In this document: piece after piece, positions 10,868-22,721 of the stretch | Numbering within the stretch: position 1 is the stretch's first letter | Layout: the number at the start of each line of letters is the position of its first letter | Assembly (NCBI GenBank): GCA_023376005.1 | Contig: CM042156.1 | Coordinates: 42,786,605-42,850,604, forward strand | Direction: 5' to 3' | DNA: 64,000 nucleotides | From: Doryteuthis pealeii | Taxonomy: Eukaryota > Mollusca > Cephalopoda > Myopsida > Loliginidae | The notes under the pieces: generated by a model | The model's input: the letters and a program-made list of their open reading frames with translations, nothing else | Told to the model about the DNA's origin: nothing | The model's database searches: none | Program-made: the position numbers and the translations under genes

Positions 10868-11351
10868 TTATCCCGAGTATTCTCGGTATAGGCATTTCAC
10901 ACAACACACACATATATATAATATGCATACAGAATTGAAGGAAAAAAGAAAAGAAAAATCTAAGTTTATTTGTTTTATTTGTAATTATACCAAAAACTGG
11001 TTCATTTACATTTCTCACAGAATTAGTTTTGTAAAGTGAAATTCTACTTTTAAATTAAATCATTTACATTCATTAGAAAAAAAAGATTTCTTTTTCTCAG
11101 TATCCATTTGAATTTGGAATTTTTTAACACAATACAGAAATAAACTAGTGAAAAAAATATTCTTTTATATTTTAAGAATAGTAGCTAAAACGCAAAAAAA
11201 AGTACTCGAGACTCATAGAAAACAGGAAATTATCAGCAAACGAAGCATCTTGGGCTAGTAAATTTAGCTTCAGTGATAGAACACAAATACTAAGGATTGT
11301 AAAATAAAAAAAAAAAGTTCAGAATGCCTATCCCGTGAATACTTGGGATAA
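10868..11351. mobile_element. MITE with ~30-bp terminal inverted repeats
   Basis: Left end TTATCCCGAGTATTCTCGGT then ATAGGCATTTC. Right end GAATGCCTATCCCGTGAATA then CTTGGGATAA. The ends are inverted copies with a few mismatches, about 484 bp apart, and no coding sequence lies between them. A TA or TTA target is plausible. Confidence 0.75.
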
Positions 11352-11861
11352 TCAGGGAAGAGTTTAAGCAATTAGGTGAACATTTAATGTAGATTTACTT
11401 GTAGGAGAAAAAAAAAAAGAGTACTATCATGTAAATGGCAAATATCAGTTTTCTTAGAAATGGATAGGACCCATTATGCATACTGGGAGCACTCTCAAAA
11501 ATCCTGGGAGTACTCTCAAAAACAAGTTACAAACTGTTAATTTTTTTACATACAAATAAATACAGATCACTGAATAAAAGGAAGTGGACCCAAGTGTTGG
11601 AAATTAGCAAGATTTTATTTAACACAAAGTAGAGAAATGTGTCTACCCTAAAAAAACAGAGGCTTACAGCTTGTGTGTGACCAGCTATCATGTACCAATC
11701 CATGTGTCATGGTTGAAGTCCCATTTCCGGTCCTAGCTCCCACAATGCATTAACATATAAATAGAAGTAACCATCAGGTTATAGTGGGAGTTTCCAATTG
11801 AAGGTGTAGTGTTTTGAAACACTTTGTAGCACTTACAAGCAACTAAAAACTCTTGTGATTT
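11352..11861. other. No gene recognised
   Basis: A short direct repeat of GGGAGYACTCTCAAAAA occurs near 11488 and 11505. The rest is unassigned. Confidence 0.45.
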
Positions 11862-11995
11862 TCGTGAGGGCATTGCATATGAATCAAACTCACTAACAAT
11901 AGTCTACTAGCCTAGGTAGCTAACCGTTTACAGGCATCTTTGGCTTAATCTGATTTGGTCAGTATTATTTTTTAAAAAATCTTTATTCATATGTG
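11862..11995 (-). mobile_element. tRNA-derived SINE T3, diverged copy
   Basis: Shares AATCAAACTCACTAACAATA, TAGGTAGCTAACCGTTTACA and GGTCAGTATTATTTTTTAAA with the copy at 12378-12525. The two flank the T1 SINE at 12026. On the minus strand the T3 family reads GTGGGGTAACTGTTAGCAAG ... GTGAGTTCGATTCTCAT, i.e. box A/B-like. Confidence 0.65.
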
Positions 11996-12025
11996 AACTG
12001 AACATTGGATTAATAATATGATTAG

Positions 12026-12268
12026 GGCCGGTTTAGCTCAGTCGGTAGAGTGTCCAGCTGGGAATCTCAGGGTTCCTAGTTCGATACTGGCCCTCACCAA
12101 CAGTGTATGAGTAGCACAGGGATATGTGTGGTAAAGTAAGCAGCTGATGGTAGGTGTAGCACTCTGCCTCAGATGCTAAAAAACAATCTCTTTGGTCTAG
12201 CACTAGTGAAAAGGGGATAGACTGCCTTGCTGTCTGGCTGATACTGACTTTAGGCCACCTCGACGACA
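12026..12268 (+). mobile_element. tRNA-derived SINE T1, full length
   Basis: The tRNA-like head has box A TAGCTCAGTCGGTAGAG and box B AGTTCGATACTGGCCC. The body reads CACAGGGATATGTGTGGTAA, GCACTAGTGAAAAGGGGATA, and ends in GACTTTAGGCCACCTCGACG. The head is a SINE promoter, not a functional tRNA: the T-arm is imperfect and the body is a family-specific sequence seen six times in the window. Confidence 0.9.
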
Positions 12269-12377
12269 ACAAAAAAATCTTTTACAGCATTACTAGCAAG
12301 GTTTATATTTATTTTATATGATAGAGATGTTTTTGGTTTTTTTTTTCCCAAACTTGGCATCACCTGAGTTGTCATTC

Positions 12378-12525
12378 CCTTAGCTTAGTTTGGCACAAGG
12401 CCAAATTTATAGGGCATCTCATGAGAATCAAACTCACTAACAATAACCTAGGTAGCTAACCATTTTGAGGCATCCTTGGCATAACAGGATATGATCAGTA
12501 TTATTTTTTAAATAATCTTTTTTAT
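12378..12525 (-). mobile_element. tRNA-derived SINE T3
   Basis: The + strand reads TTAGCTTAGTTTGGCACAAG, GAGAATCAAACTCACTAACA and CTAGGTAGCTAACCATTTTG, the complement of a tRNA-like head plus a short body. It is about 0.5 kb from its partner at 11862. Confidence 0.7.
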
Positions 12526-12612
12526 TTATTCAGAGGCTAATAAGAAAAACCCGTTTTTTTTGCTAAAGTTTTTAAAAATTCCTTTACTAAGTTTTACACT
12601 TTAAGATCTAGA

Positions 12613-12715
12613 TTTTTGCTTATAAACAGCAAGTAGTGTTAGCAATCTGAGACTTGTGTTGCCGAACGAAGCAAAACTTTTTAATTTCTAAGATCCAGAT
12701 TCTTGCTTGTAAGCA
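12613..12715. repeat. Direct repeat, copy 1 of 2
   Basis: TTTTTGCTTATAAACAGCAA, then GCAATCTGAGACTTGTGTTG, then GATCCAGATTCTTGCTTG. The second copy is at 13375-13470 (GCAATCTGAGGCTTGTGTTG, GGTCCAGATTTTTGCTTG). Confidence 0.75.
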
Positions 12716-12999
12716 ACAAGTAAATGACTCTTCTGAGCTGTTGTACCTCATAGAAAAGTTACTTATTTATTTGTATCATTCAACAACACAAACCTTTGGT
12801 GTTGCATCATTTCAACTAGATCCAACTCTCTCCATTCTGACCAATCTTAAATTTGAAATGATACCCAACAATGAACTCTTTCTCTTCCCTTTTTAAAAAT
12901 TTTTTTTTTTTATAAATTATTAGACAACGTTTTTACAACACAAAAACATGAGATATATATTTAAAAATGTCAATATAATGACATTTTCTTCTTCTAAAA

Positions 13000-13186
13000 G
13001 ATTATGGTCAAATGTTGCTGAAAGCACCGGTTCCTACTAGATCACCAAAGTTAAGCAATAATGAGCCTGTTCAATACTTAATTGGGTAACCACTTAAGTA
13101 ACCTGAGTCCTTTGTTTAACAAAATGACTTGATTCGGCATTAAATGACCCGAAAAGGGTTTATATGCTGTAAAACAACCAACCAAC
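13000..13186 (+). mobile_element. 5S rRNA-derived SINE
   Basis: The head GCTGAAAGCACCGGTTCCTA is the closest to true 5S rRNA in the window, followed by GATCACCAAAGTTAAGCAAT and TAATTGGGTAACCACTTAAG. The tail is TTCGGCATTAAATGACCCGA, then GCTGTAAAACAACCAACC. It sits between the two direct repeats at 12613 and 13375. Confidence 0.9.
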
Positions 13187-13374
13187 TTTCTTGAAAGAAG
13201 TAAAATTCTACCAGAAATATATAACAAACTTGAACTTTATCCTATAAACTTATCCCTCAAAGTGATTCCCAATCCATTTAGCAACAAACAACTGCAGACA
13301 ACTTGCTGTCAAAATTAAGAAAAATTCTTGGGAAAAACATAATAAATCTGACCATCCCTCACAATTTATTGCTT

Positions 13375-13470
13375 GCTTTTTGGAACAGCAAATACTGTTT
13401 GCAATCTGAGGCTTGTGTTGCCAAACCAATCAAAGCTTATTAAATTGTATGGTCCAGATTTTTGCTTGCT
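13375..13470. repeat. Direct repeat, copy 2 of 2
   Basis: See 12613-12715. It is about 0.76 kb from copy 1. Confidence 0.75.
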
Positions 13471-13970
13471 CAGGGCATTATAGTTGAATGTAAGTGTTTA
13501 CTGGCACACTGCTACTATACAATTTCTCATCTCTCTGTTTTCAAACTACTTTTACATTGTCAGGTGTTACAGTGAGAAATAGTCGATGGTTCTGGTCCAA
13601 AAGGACTCAAGAAGTGGGATGCTATAGGCTTCCAAGATTGTCTTCACTCTCTCAGTTCAGGTCTTCCATGATCTTCCACTCACCTTGTTGTACTGTGCAA
13701 TGTTATATATATATATATGATTGGTAAAGAAAAAGGCTTAAAAATCAGCCATTTTGCAGTTATAGATTTATTTCTGCTCTCAGGTATCTGAGTATACCTA
13801 TGAGGTTCTTCAGACACCTAACTTTATTGAAAATGATACACAGATAATTCATGATGCTTTTTATATATTTTTTTTCTGGTGACACCTGTGAAGATATCGG
13901 GTTTCAGTTCATCTTATCTTTTTAGGAGGTGGTTGTGTTTCCTAATACCAATTTACCTGGTAACCCATCT

Positions 13971-14008
<38 letters not shown>

Positions 14009-14254
14009 AGTTGGTGGAAGCCAATTGAGATATCAGTGGATATTAATTTATAACTGTTAATATTAATGATCTTTTCTTTCTTTTAAAAAAAATGTATAGC
14101 TCTGTATATAATTCCCCAATTATTATGCATTGAGCTCTCAGGATGGACTATACCAGTTTTAATTCTTCAATAATAAAAAAAGGTCCTGCTTAGAATCATT
14201 TTCACCACCAGTTTACCTGGTTATTATATATATTTATATATAAGGGTAAGATAG
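13471..14254. other. No gene; includes (TA)n
   Basis: Contains (TA)n at about 13974-14005 and a repeated TTTACCTGGT phrase at 13954 and 14212. Nothing else is recognised. Confidence 0.45.
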
Positions 14255-14690
14255 AAAAAAATCACACAGATGTTGTTCAAATAAAGTTTTTTTGCTATTA
14301 TGCTGATACTGCAGTATTTCAATCTGTTAAAAATCTTCTTCAGAGCATAGGTTTTATTAATAAGAAGAGAGTTTATAAAAATTGTGACCATCTTTGATGA
14401 GATTAATTCATACCGGACATTTTAGGAAAAGAGAATAGTTTAAATATTATCTTACCCGTATATACCGTTGGATTCATTTATTTCCTTTTAATATATATAT
14501 ATATATATATTATATAAGTTAAAAGAGAGGAAATGAATCCGACAGTATGAGAATGAACAGGATGGAATGAAAACACCACACAATGCTGTTAAAGAGAAAA
14601 CAATTTATAACATAATCATTGCTGATATTGATCAAAATTTCGATTTTACAAAAATCTTCTTCAGAGCCCGTTTACTCCATGGTGTTTGTT
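14255..14690. repeat. Composite repeat with direct and inverted parts
   Basis: AAAATCTTCTTCAGAGC occurs in both halves (about 14330 and 14651), each after an AAATCACACAGATG or AAACACCACACAATG block. Between them an inverted pair (CCGTTGGATTCATTTATTTC / GGAAATGAATCCGACAG) encloses a (TA)n loop at 14464-14548. The GTGAATCCAACAGTAT phrase also appears near 30440, 3' of the gene. Confidence 0.6.
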
Positions 14691-15110
14691 GATTTTTTTC
14701 TGTTTTGTACACAAAGAAAAAAAGTTTTAAAAAATGAATTTCATTTGAGTGGCTAATATATTTATTTACAGGAGTTGAAAGATTCATAAATCATTGAGAC
14801 TGGATTAGGATTAATATTTTTTTTTATTTGGTCCCCAAAAAAAAAAAAAAAGAAGAAAACAAAAGAAAAAAACTTACATTCATTCAAGTACTTCTTTGTA
14901 TAAACTTGTTTTATATACTCTCAATCCCCCCACCCCCCAAAGCATAAACACTTTTTATACACACATTTGCGTCTATGCACATAAATGAGTATGAACATTC
15001 ATTGATAAATGAATTTGTGTGTTTTTATTGTCTATGCATATTGGAAATTTCAATGAAATGAAAGAAAATTGAAGTTTTGTCTAAAAAGCAACCTCTTTTG
15101 TATCTATCTA

Positions 15111-15135
<25 letters not shown>
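14691..15135. other. AT-rich, no gene
   Basis: Homopolymer runs and (TA)n at about 15112-15143. Nothing else is recognised. Confidence 0.5.
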
Positions 15136-15146
<11 letters not shown>

Positions 15147-15361
15147 GATTTTATATGAAAATGGTGACTTACCGTTGAAATTGGTCACAATGGTTAGTTG
15201 ATGCAAGTTTCACAATAAGACAGTCATATAACAAATATAAAGTGCTCAATACATAAGTAGAGCAAATTTATTATTATAATAGTATATACAGGAATAACCT
15301 ACTTCAACCTGAAGATCCTTATGGTGAAACTTGTGTAGGTTATTCCGGTGTATACCATTAT

Positions 15362-15372
<11 letters not shown>
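15136..15372 (-). repeat. Dispersed repeat, copy related to 37152-37480
   Basis: Contains GAAAATGGTGACTTACCGTT, CAATACATAAGTAGAGCAAA, AGGAATAACCTACTTCAACC and CCTTATGGTGAAACTTGTGT. The same blocks occur in reverse order and orientation at 37152-37480. Both copies are bounded by (TA)n. Confidence 0.75.
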
Positions 15373-15392
<20 letters not shown>

Positions 15393-16479
15393 GGTGGAAA
15401 GAAACTTGAGAGTGTAACAGCAGGTGGTCCTCATAGGAAAAATCCCCCCTTAGGCAAGTGTTTTGGCCCTTAACTCTTGACACAAGAAGTCGTGACTCCC
15501 AAATGTCCACCTGCTGTCTGTTTTAGTATGTCTTAGGTGGGATTGGTTTCTTTGGTTTCTAGCACTGCTGTGATGTCTGCTACGGCCCTCAGAATATATA
15601 TTATCAAAATTAAAAACATACCAAATGGCACTAAGATCCATCTGTTATAGAACACTGAGTACAGTACTTGGTTATAGGCCAAATCTGATACACTAACGGA
15701 CAACATATTTATAGGGAAAGTTACCAGCTTGGAAGATTGGATATAATTGCTCATTGGTCAAATTATATTCTGGCCAAATGTATAAAGGATGAAACCAAAA
15801 GCCATTTGGTAGCTGAGAGTGATGCTGGAAGTGCTCACTAAAAACTATGTTGGATGCAGGCTGAGATGTGATCAGTTTTGCCCAGGTCACTTTAGCGGGC
15901 CGGGGGTGAGGGGGGTAGGATGTTGAAAAGACCTGAAACCCCCAATGAACTAAAGAACATAACTGATGATTCATCCAACCAAATCTTAGAGATGTATTTT
16001 GCAAAATTATCATTGCCATTTAGAAATTAAATTTGAATTTCTATAAATGATTTTTTTTCCATTTGGAATTTTACTGGACAAGAGCAAAAAAAAAAATGAG
16101 TTTCACAGGTTGTAAGGAATTTCCAGCATGTATACACTTTACAAAATCACACACATACACACATATATCAATACATTTACTCATACATATATATATATAT
16201 ATATATATTACATCCCATATTGTGTAATTACATTCCTTTTTAATTTTGATATTCTTTTTAAATTTAAAAACATCTTTTCTCATTTTTGTTTATGTATTCA
16301 AATGATTTTTTTCTCTTTGCTTTGCTTTGTTTTTATGTAAAAAAAAAAAAAGAAGCTTTTTTTTTTTTTGCTTGTATTTGAATTGATCAATAATTTTGGA
16401 AAACAGAATTGATCATATTTAGAAGTGTACATTTCTGTGTGGGTGTGAATTCATTGGGTGCCTGAGTGTGTTTTAAATT
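15373..16479. other. Unassigned sequence, no gene
   Basis: Relatively mixed composition at 15400-16000, with short ORFs on the minus strand but no recognisable motif. (TA)n at about 16187-16208. Confidence 0.4.
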
Positions 16480-16483
16480 TCCC

Positions 16484-16525
<42 letters not shown>

Positions 16526-16860
16526 ATATTCTCTTTTTTTTTTTTTTAATTTATTTATTAAAAATTTTCTATTTTTTCTAGTTTCTTTTTTTTAATTTAC
16601 TCTTTTTTAAATTTTTTTTTTTTTTTTTTTTAGTTTTCGTATTTGAAAAAAATTTTTTTTTTTTTTAGTTTTCTTTTTCTTTTCTTTTTTTTAAATTTTC
16701 GCATTTAAAAAATTTTATTTATTTTTTTTATTTTTTTTTTTCTTTATTTTTAATTTTCTTTGTTTTAATTTTTTTTTTTTTTTTTTTTTTTTATTTAAAA
16801 AAATGTTCTTAATTAAAATCTTTTTTTTTTTTTTTTTTGTTTATTTTTCTTCTTTTTTTA
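16480..16860. repeat. Low-complexity T-rich tract
   Basis: Nearly continuous poly-T interrupted by single A, C or AAA(T) units. Confidence 0.95.
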
Positions 16861-17351
16861 TTAACCACTGTTGAAGGCTCTCTAGTCTTTGCTGTGATAA
16901 CGAAATAAAATTAAAAGAAAGGTTTCTTAACTCAAACAATTTGGGAAGTAGTGAATTCAATGAATCCCAATTTGGAAAAGAAAGTCTTGTAAATGTAATA
17001 AACTGATATTAATTTTCAATTTTGACTTTGTTTTTATTTTTGTATATAATTTTATTTTTCTAAGTTTTTCTATGACTTCAGCTTCGATTATATTTGTTGC
17101 CTGTGTTTTTGTTTTTTTTAAATTTTTTAGACAATACAGGGTGCTCTGACTTTAGGCCACCTGAAAACTTTACTTACTTATATCAGGGAAAGTTAAATAT
17201 CATGTTGAGATATGAAATTCATGTTTAAAATATCCAATACCTATTTTTTTTTTTGTGTGTGTTGTTTTTTGTGTTTAGGTTTCTTTTACCAAATTGTGTA
17301 AATAAACAAGTCAAGTTGACTTCAATTTCAAAATTTCTTGAACCGAAAAGA
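16861..17351. other. No gene; short SINE T1 3' end
   Basis: 17139-17180 reads GACTTTAGGCCACCTG then CTTTACTTACTTAT, the extreme 3' end of SINE T1. The rest is AT-rich. Confidence 0.6.
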
Positions 17352-19928
17352 TCACTGTTGATGGATTTGAGCATCTTTGTATTTTGATCCTGCATGGGAA
17401 CCAATAATGACACAGAACTGTATATGTATGTGTGGAGGACGGTTTCACTCACGTCACAGGTATAATAAATAAGCCAAAATCAAACACTCTTGGCTTCACC
17501 TCACTGCTGATGGATTTGATCATCTTTGTATTTTGATCCTGCATGGGAACCAATAATGACACAGAACTGTATATGTATGTGTGGAGGACGGTTTCACTCA
17601 CGTCACAGGTATAATAAATAAGCCAAAATCAAACACTCTTGGCTTCACCTCACTGCTGATGGATTTGATCATCTTTGTATTTTGATCCTGCATGGGAACC
17701 AATAATGACACAGAACTGTATATGTATGTGTGGAGGACGGTTTCACTCACGTCACAGGTATAATAAATAAGCCAAAATCAAACACTCTTGGCTTCACCTC
17801 ACTGCTGATGGATTTGAGCATCTTTGTATTTTGATCCTGCATGGGAACCAATAATGACACAGAACTGTATATGTATGTGTGGAGGACGGTTTCACTCACG
17901 TCACAGGTATAATAAATAAGCCAAAATCAAACACTCTTGGCTTCACCTCACTGCTGATGGATTTGATCATCTTTGTATTTTGATCCTGCATGGGAACCAA
18001 TAATGACACAGAACTGTATATGTATGTGTGGAGGACGGTTTCACTCACGTCACAGGTATAATAAATAAGCCAAAATCAAACACTCTTGGCTTCACCTCAC
18101 TGCTGATGGATTTGAGCATCTTTGTATTTTGATCCTGCATGGGAACCAATAATGACACAGAACTGTATATGTATGTGTGGAGGACGGTTTCACTCACGTC
18201 ACAGGTATAATAAATAAGCCAAAATCAAACACTCTTGGCTTCACCTCACTGCTGATGGATTTGATCATCTTTGTATTTTGATCCTGCATGGGAACCAATA
18301 ATGACACAGAACTGTATATGTATGTGTGGAGGACGGTTTCACTCACGTCACAGGTATAATAAATAAGCCAAAATCAAACACTCTTGGCTTCACCTCACTG
18401 CTGATGGATTTGAGCATCTTTGTATTTTGATCCTGCATGGGAACCAATAATGACACAGAACTGTATATGTATGTGTGGAGGACGGTTTCACTCACGTCAC
18501 AGGTATAATAAATAAGCCAAAATCAAACACTCTTGGCTTCACCTCACTGCTGATGGATTTGAGCATCTTTGTATTTTGATCCTGCATGGGAACCAATAAT
18601 GACACAGAACTGTATATGTATGTGTGGAGGACGGTTTCACTCACGTCACAGGTATAATAAATAAGCCAAAATCAAACACTCTTGGCTTCACCTCACTGCT
18701 GATGGATTTGAGCATCTTTGTATTTTGATCCTGCATGGGAACCAATAATGACACAGAACTGTATATGTATGTGTGGAGGACGGTTTCACTCACGTCACAG
18801 GTATAATAAATAAGCCAAAATCAAACACTCTTGGCTTCACCTCACTGCTGATGGATTTGAGCATCTTTGTATTTTGATCCTGCATGGGAACCAATAATGA
18901 CACAGAACTGTATATGTATGTGTGGAGGACGGTTTCACTCATGTCACAGGTATAATAAATAAGCCAAAATCAAACACTCTTGGCTTCACCTCACTGCTGA
19001 TGGATTTGAGCATCTTTGTATTTTGATCCTGCATGGGAACCAATAATGACACAGAACTGTATATGTATGTGTGGAGGACGGTTTCACTCATGTCACAGGT
19101 ATAATAAATAAGCCAAAATCAAACACTCTTGGCTTCACCTCACTGCTGATGGATTTGATCATCTTTGTATTTTGATCCTGCATGGAACCAATAATGACAC
19201 AGAACTGTATATGTATGTGTGGAGGACGGTTTCACTCACGTCACAGGTATAATAAATAAGCCAAAATCAAACACTCTTGGCTTCACCTCACTGCTGATGG
19301 ATTTGAGCATCTTTGTATTTTGATCCTGCATGGGAACCAATAATGACACAGAACTGTATATGTATGTGTGGAGGACGGTTTCACTCACGTCACAGGTATA
19401 ATAAATAAGCCAAAATCAAACACTCTTGGCTTCACCTCACTGCTGATGGATTTGAGCATCTTTGTATTTTGATCCTGCATGGGAACCAATAATGACACAG
19501 AACTGTATATGTATGTGTGGAGGACGGTTTCACTCACGTCACAGGTATAATAAATAAGCCAAAATCAAACACTCTTGGCTTCACCTCACTGCTGATGGAT
19601 TTGAGCATCTTTGTATTTTGATCCTGCATGGGAACCAATAATGACACAGAACTGTATATGTATGTGTGGAGGACGGTTTCACTCACGTCACAGGTATAAT
19701 AAATAAGCCAAAATCAAACACTCTTGGCTTCACCTCACTGCTGATGGATTTGAGCATCTTTGTATTTTGATCCTGCATGGGAACCAATAATGACACAGAA
19801 CTGTATATGTATGTGTGAGGACGGTTTCACTCACGTCACAGGTATAATAAATAAGCCAAAATCAAACACTCTTGGCTTCACCTCACTGCTGATGGATTTG
19901 ATCATCTTTGTATTCTGATCCTGCATGA
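17352..19928. repeat. Satellite array, 149-bp period, 18 copies
   Basis: The anchor ATGGATTT starts at 17361, 17510, 17659, 17808, 17957, 18106, 18255, 18404, 18553, 18702, 18851, 19000, 19149, 19297, 19446, 19595, 19744 and 19892. Spacing is exactly 149 bp except two 148-bp steps, each due to one missing G. Units are almost identical. The main variant is GAGCATC versus GATCATC just after the anchor, and CTCATGTCAC replaces CTCACGTCAC in the adjacent units starting 18851 and 19000. Each unit has TCACGTCA, a CRE/ATF-like octamer on the other strand. The period is not a multiple of three and no ORF persists. Confidence 0.98.
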
Positions 19929-20231
19929 GGTGATCACACTTATGGGAAACAATGATGGCACAGAACTGTGTATGTGTTATAATATGCTCTCCTTTTTTGG
20001 AATGGAGAGATGGCGTGTCAATGTTTGTTATATTTTGGCTCTTACTTCGAATGTCTCCTATAAGAATTTACTGAACCTGAAAAAAATTAAGACCATTAAG
20101 CTCCTTATTTTGAATTGCAACTTAAACATAATTCATATTTAATATTCAAAATAAATTTGGTCTCATCAGCAGTGTATACTATGTAGTAGTGGCGCATTTA
20201 TCATTGACAAGTTGATTTGATGAGTTTCGTG
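19929..20231. other. No gene recognised
   Basis: A 70-codon ORF at 19930-20142 begins inside the last satellite remnant and shows no motif, so it is not called. Confidence 0.45.
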
Positions 20232-20345
20232 TGTGTCGTGTCCGGTTGGCCTAGGGGTAGAGTCTCTGACTCTGCATTCTGGGTTCTCCGGTTCGATCTT
20301 TAACCCATAGATGGGACCCTAGCTGGTATAACCACTCCGCGCCAG
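20232..20345 (+). mobile_element. tRNA-like head fused to F600-related sequence
   Basis: TGGCCTAGGGGTAGAG fits a pol III A box and CCGGTTCGATC a B box. The following TTAACCCATAGATGGGACCC and ACCACTCCGCGCCAGAGTGG match the antisense of the F600 3' region (about 46478-46530 on the + strand). It is probably a tRNA-derived SINE chimera, not a tRNA gene, since no 3' acceptor stem pairs. Confidence 0.55.
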
Positions 20346-21363
20346 AGTGGACCTCTATTCTTCTAGCTTATCACAAATGATGAATAAGTTTATTTTGAAT
20401 CGGCATTGGCCAAAAGACGAAGCATACAATCCTTAAAAGTTAACCATTGTACCAATAAAGTGCATTAAGGTAAAACTGGACTATGAATTAGTGGCCTATG
20501 AATTATGTAAGGTAAGTGTAGAATTCAAAAGTTAACAGGTAATTCCTTAGAAGAGGAGTTATGAAAAATAACCAGTAATGTGATAAACAGGTAGTAACCT
20601 TTAATTGACTTGTTTTATGGATGACAATTCACAGGCTTATTAATATTAACAGTCGGAAATAACCACTATCAATTTCAGGAACACAAAAAGGATATGACTG
20701 GATACTTAGGTTTTAACAATGCTTTATAGAAAGGGAATTATAGGATTAAGAATTTTTTTTATTTTGCCAACACAAGTTGGGAAATTTCAGAACACTCTGT
20801 AATACACTGGTTATGAGAGTCATGAATTGTGAACAGACCCTGTAGCTAGGAATTAAATTGAGGTCTGTCGATTTTAAAATCAGGGAGTCTATGGAAAACT
20901 AACAGGACTGTTGGTAATCTTTGACCCCTAGAGGCGTGATTCCATGCGCTATGACAGACACGGGATAGTTTTAGAGGTTAGATTCTCCCCTAGCTTTGGA
21001 AGAAGAAAGACGTGAGTGTCTTCTCTACCGGTTCATCTCAATCTCTGCAGTGGATTAAAAATAGATAAATAAAAACTTTAACAAGAAAAACAAAGTCTTG
21101 TTAGTTTATTAAATATAAAAACAAGCAATGCCCAGAGCAGCCCAGAAGTTAGAAGAATTAGCAAAGAATAAAATTAACCCTCAGAAGAAGGAAAGTCAAC
21201 GAGACAAGACAATGGTGGCCAGAACAGGATAGCTGGAATCACTCAATAAATAATAAAGTAAGACCATTTCCAATCTAATGTATCTCTCTCACACGAGATG
21301 AACTCTCACCGTTTATATACCCGATATTGGGTATATAACAGATAATTCATTCAAGCAGATATA
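20346..21363. other. Unassigned, no gene
   Basis: Mixed-composition noncoding DNA. No repeat of the families listed here is recognised. Confidence 0.4.
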
Positions 21364-21367
21364 CTAG

Positions 21368-21783
21368 TGTGGCGTTATTTTCGTATTTGCCTGGAGAGTT
21401 GTCTGCCCGTTTAGTTTTGCTGGTTCCCGCTAGGGGCCTTGGGTGTATTTAAGCGGCTGATTTGAACTTCTCACCCTCTTTGCCGCTACTCGACCTACGA
21501 GACGCTATGGGTTAGACTCTGGTCTACCCCCCTCTTGTTGGGGCTGTGGCCACCCCCCTTACATTACTGTAAGTGATTCATACAGCATGGACTATTCCTA
21601 GTCTCATGTCTGTTGCTTTTATGTTTATCCTTTTACATGTAACTTTGTATTACTTATGTATGTATGTTCATGTACACCTCTATGTATTATGTACCCTGTT
21701 TATTCTGTGCTGTATATAAAATGTTTTGTCTATCAACCTTTGTCGGAGTTTTATCTTCAAGTATTATCACTTTGAATCTTACA
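21368..21783 (+). mobile_element. Solo LTR, 416 bp, flanked by CTAG
   Basis: Begins TGTGGCGTTATTTTCG and ends AATCTTACA. CTAG lies directly on both sides (21364-21367 and 21784-21787). Internal landmarks shared with the copy at 23860 are GTATTTAAGCG (TATA-like), CTACGAGAC, TTACATTACTGTAAGT, CATGGACTATTCCTAGTCTC and ACCTTTGTCGGAGTTT. No gag or pol sequence adjoins it. Confidence 0.8.
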
Positions 21784-21988
21784 CTAGATTCATGTTTATG
21801 AAATCTGGTGGCAAGAGAACAAGGAAAGTAAAACTTTCAATCATATTTTTAATGATATGCTTGATTCTCAATAAAGACATTTTTCAGATCCATCTATCGC
21901 TTAATGGTCTTATTTTTTAAGGTATAAGAATTTAATGAACACTGCTTTCGCGGTCATAAAAGTTAAAGAGTGTCGAATTTTCTCGTCC

Positions 21989-22721
21989 ATTTCACTTTCA
22001 TTTCCGTTGATTTAAAAAAAATTGGTTATTTCCTATAATTTCAACATAAACAAAGGGGAACCACTCTTGACTGATAATTTATTTATTTTCTCATTAAACT
22101 AACCCTAAACCCTAATCCTAATCCTGTCTTCTTTTTTCCTAGCAGATCAATAAATAAATTTATCAGTCAGGAGTGGTTCCCTTTTGTTTATGTTGGAGTT
22201 ATAGGAAATAACCAAAAAATCTTCCTTAACCATAAACCAACACACGCAGGATAATACAAGGCTGGAGACAAAGAGAGGGTGATTAAGGGTAAATAAATCT
22301 ATTATATATTGATAAACCATTGTTTTGTGGACGGTTATTGTAGTTTTATTTGAAATTAAAATTCGTTGAAATTCAAAATCGGAGGGGGTTAAATTTTTCA
22401 ACCAATCATAAATTTTCCCCCCCAAATCTTTCAAAGCGATTCTCGAGCCTGCTCCTAATTATAGAAGCAGCTGACTAAAAGTCGAAAACTCAGTTGACGA
22501 CCGGTGTTGGCACACAACGTCACTCCTCCAGGCAAGATCAAGGGACTACTGAATCTCCGACCCACACCACATCCCTGCGTCACACAGAACCAAGTCGTTG
22601 GTCGAGAACAGACTTTCAACCCCACACCCGAATCAGCCCACGAAGAAACAGACTTTCAACCCCACACCTGCCTTCACGTCACCAGCTTTTGTTTATTTTT
22701 AAATAAACGAAAATTAATCTA
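21989..22721. other. Segment between 13-bp direct repeats
   Basis: AATTTTCTCGTCC occurs at 21976-21988 and 22722-22734. The interior ends AATAAACGAAAATTAATCTA, which could be a weak retroposon tail. It contains the foldback at 22022-22215 and a duplicated CAGACTTTCAACCCCACACC. The direct repeats may be a target duplication or chance. Confidence 0.3.
22022..22215. mobile_element. Foldback MITE with telomere-like loop
   Basis: Arms TTGGTTATTTCCTATAATTT and AATAACCAA with GGAACCACTCTTGACTGATA / TATCAGTCAGGAGTGGTTCC pair over ~75 bp each. The loop at about 22099-22126 reads CTAACCCTAAACCCTAATCC then TAATCC, a run of CCCTAA-type units. Confidence 0.85.

Noticed and set aside
12026..12100. Functional tRNA gene
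   Set aside because: The head is attached to a family-specific body found at several other loci and the T-arm is imperfect, so it is a SINE promoter.
17352..19928. CRISPR-like regular array
   Set aside because: Repeats are contiguous 149-bp units without unique spacers, in an animal genome context.
22099..22126. Interstitial telomere or chromosome-fusion scar
   Set aside because: The CCCTAA units are few, degenerate and centred in a foldback; three other foldbacks show the same, so element structure explains it better.
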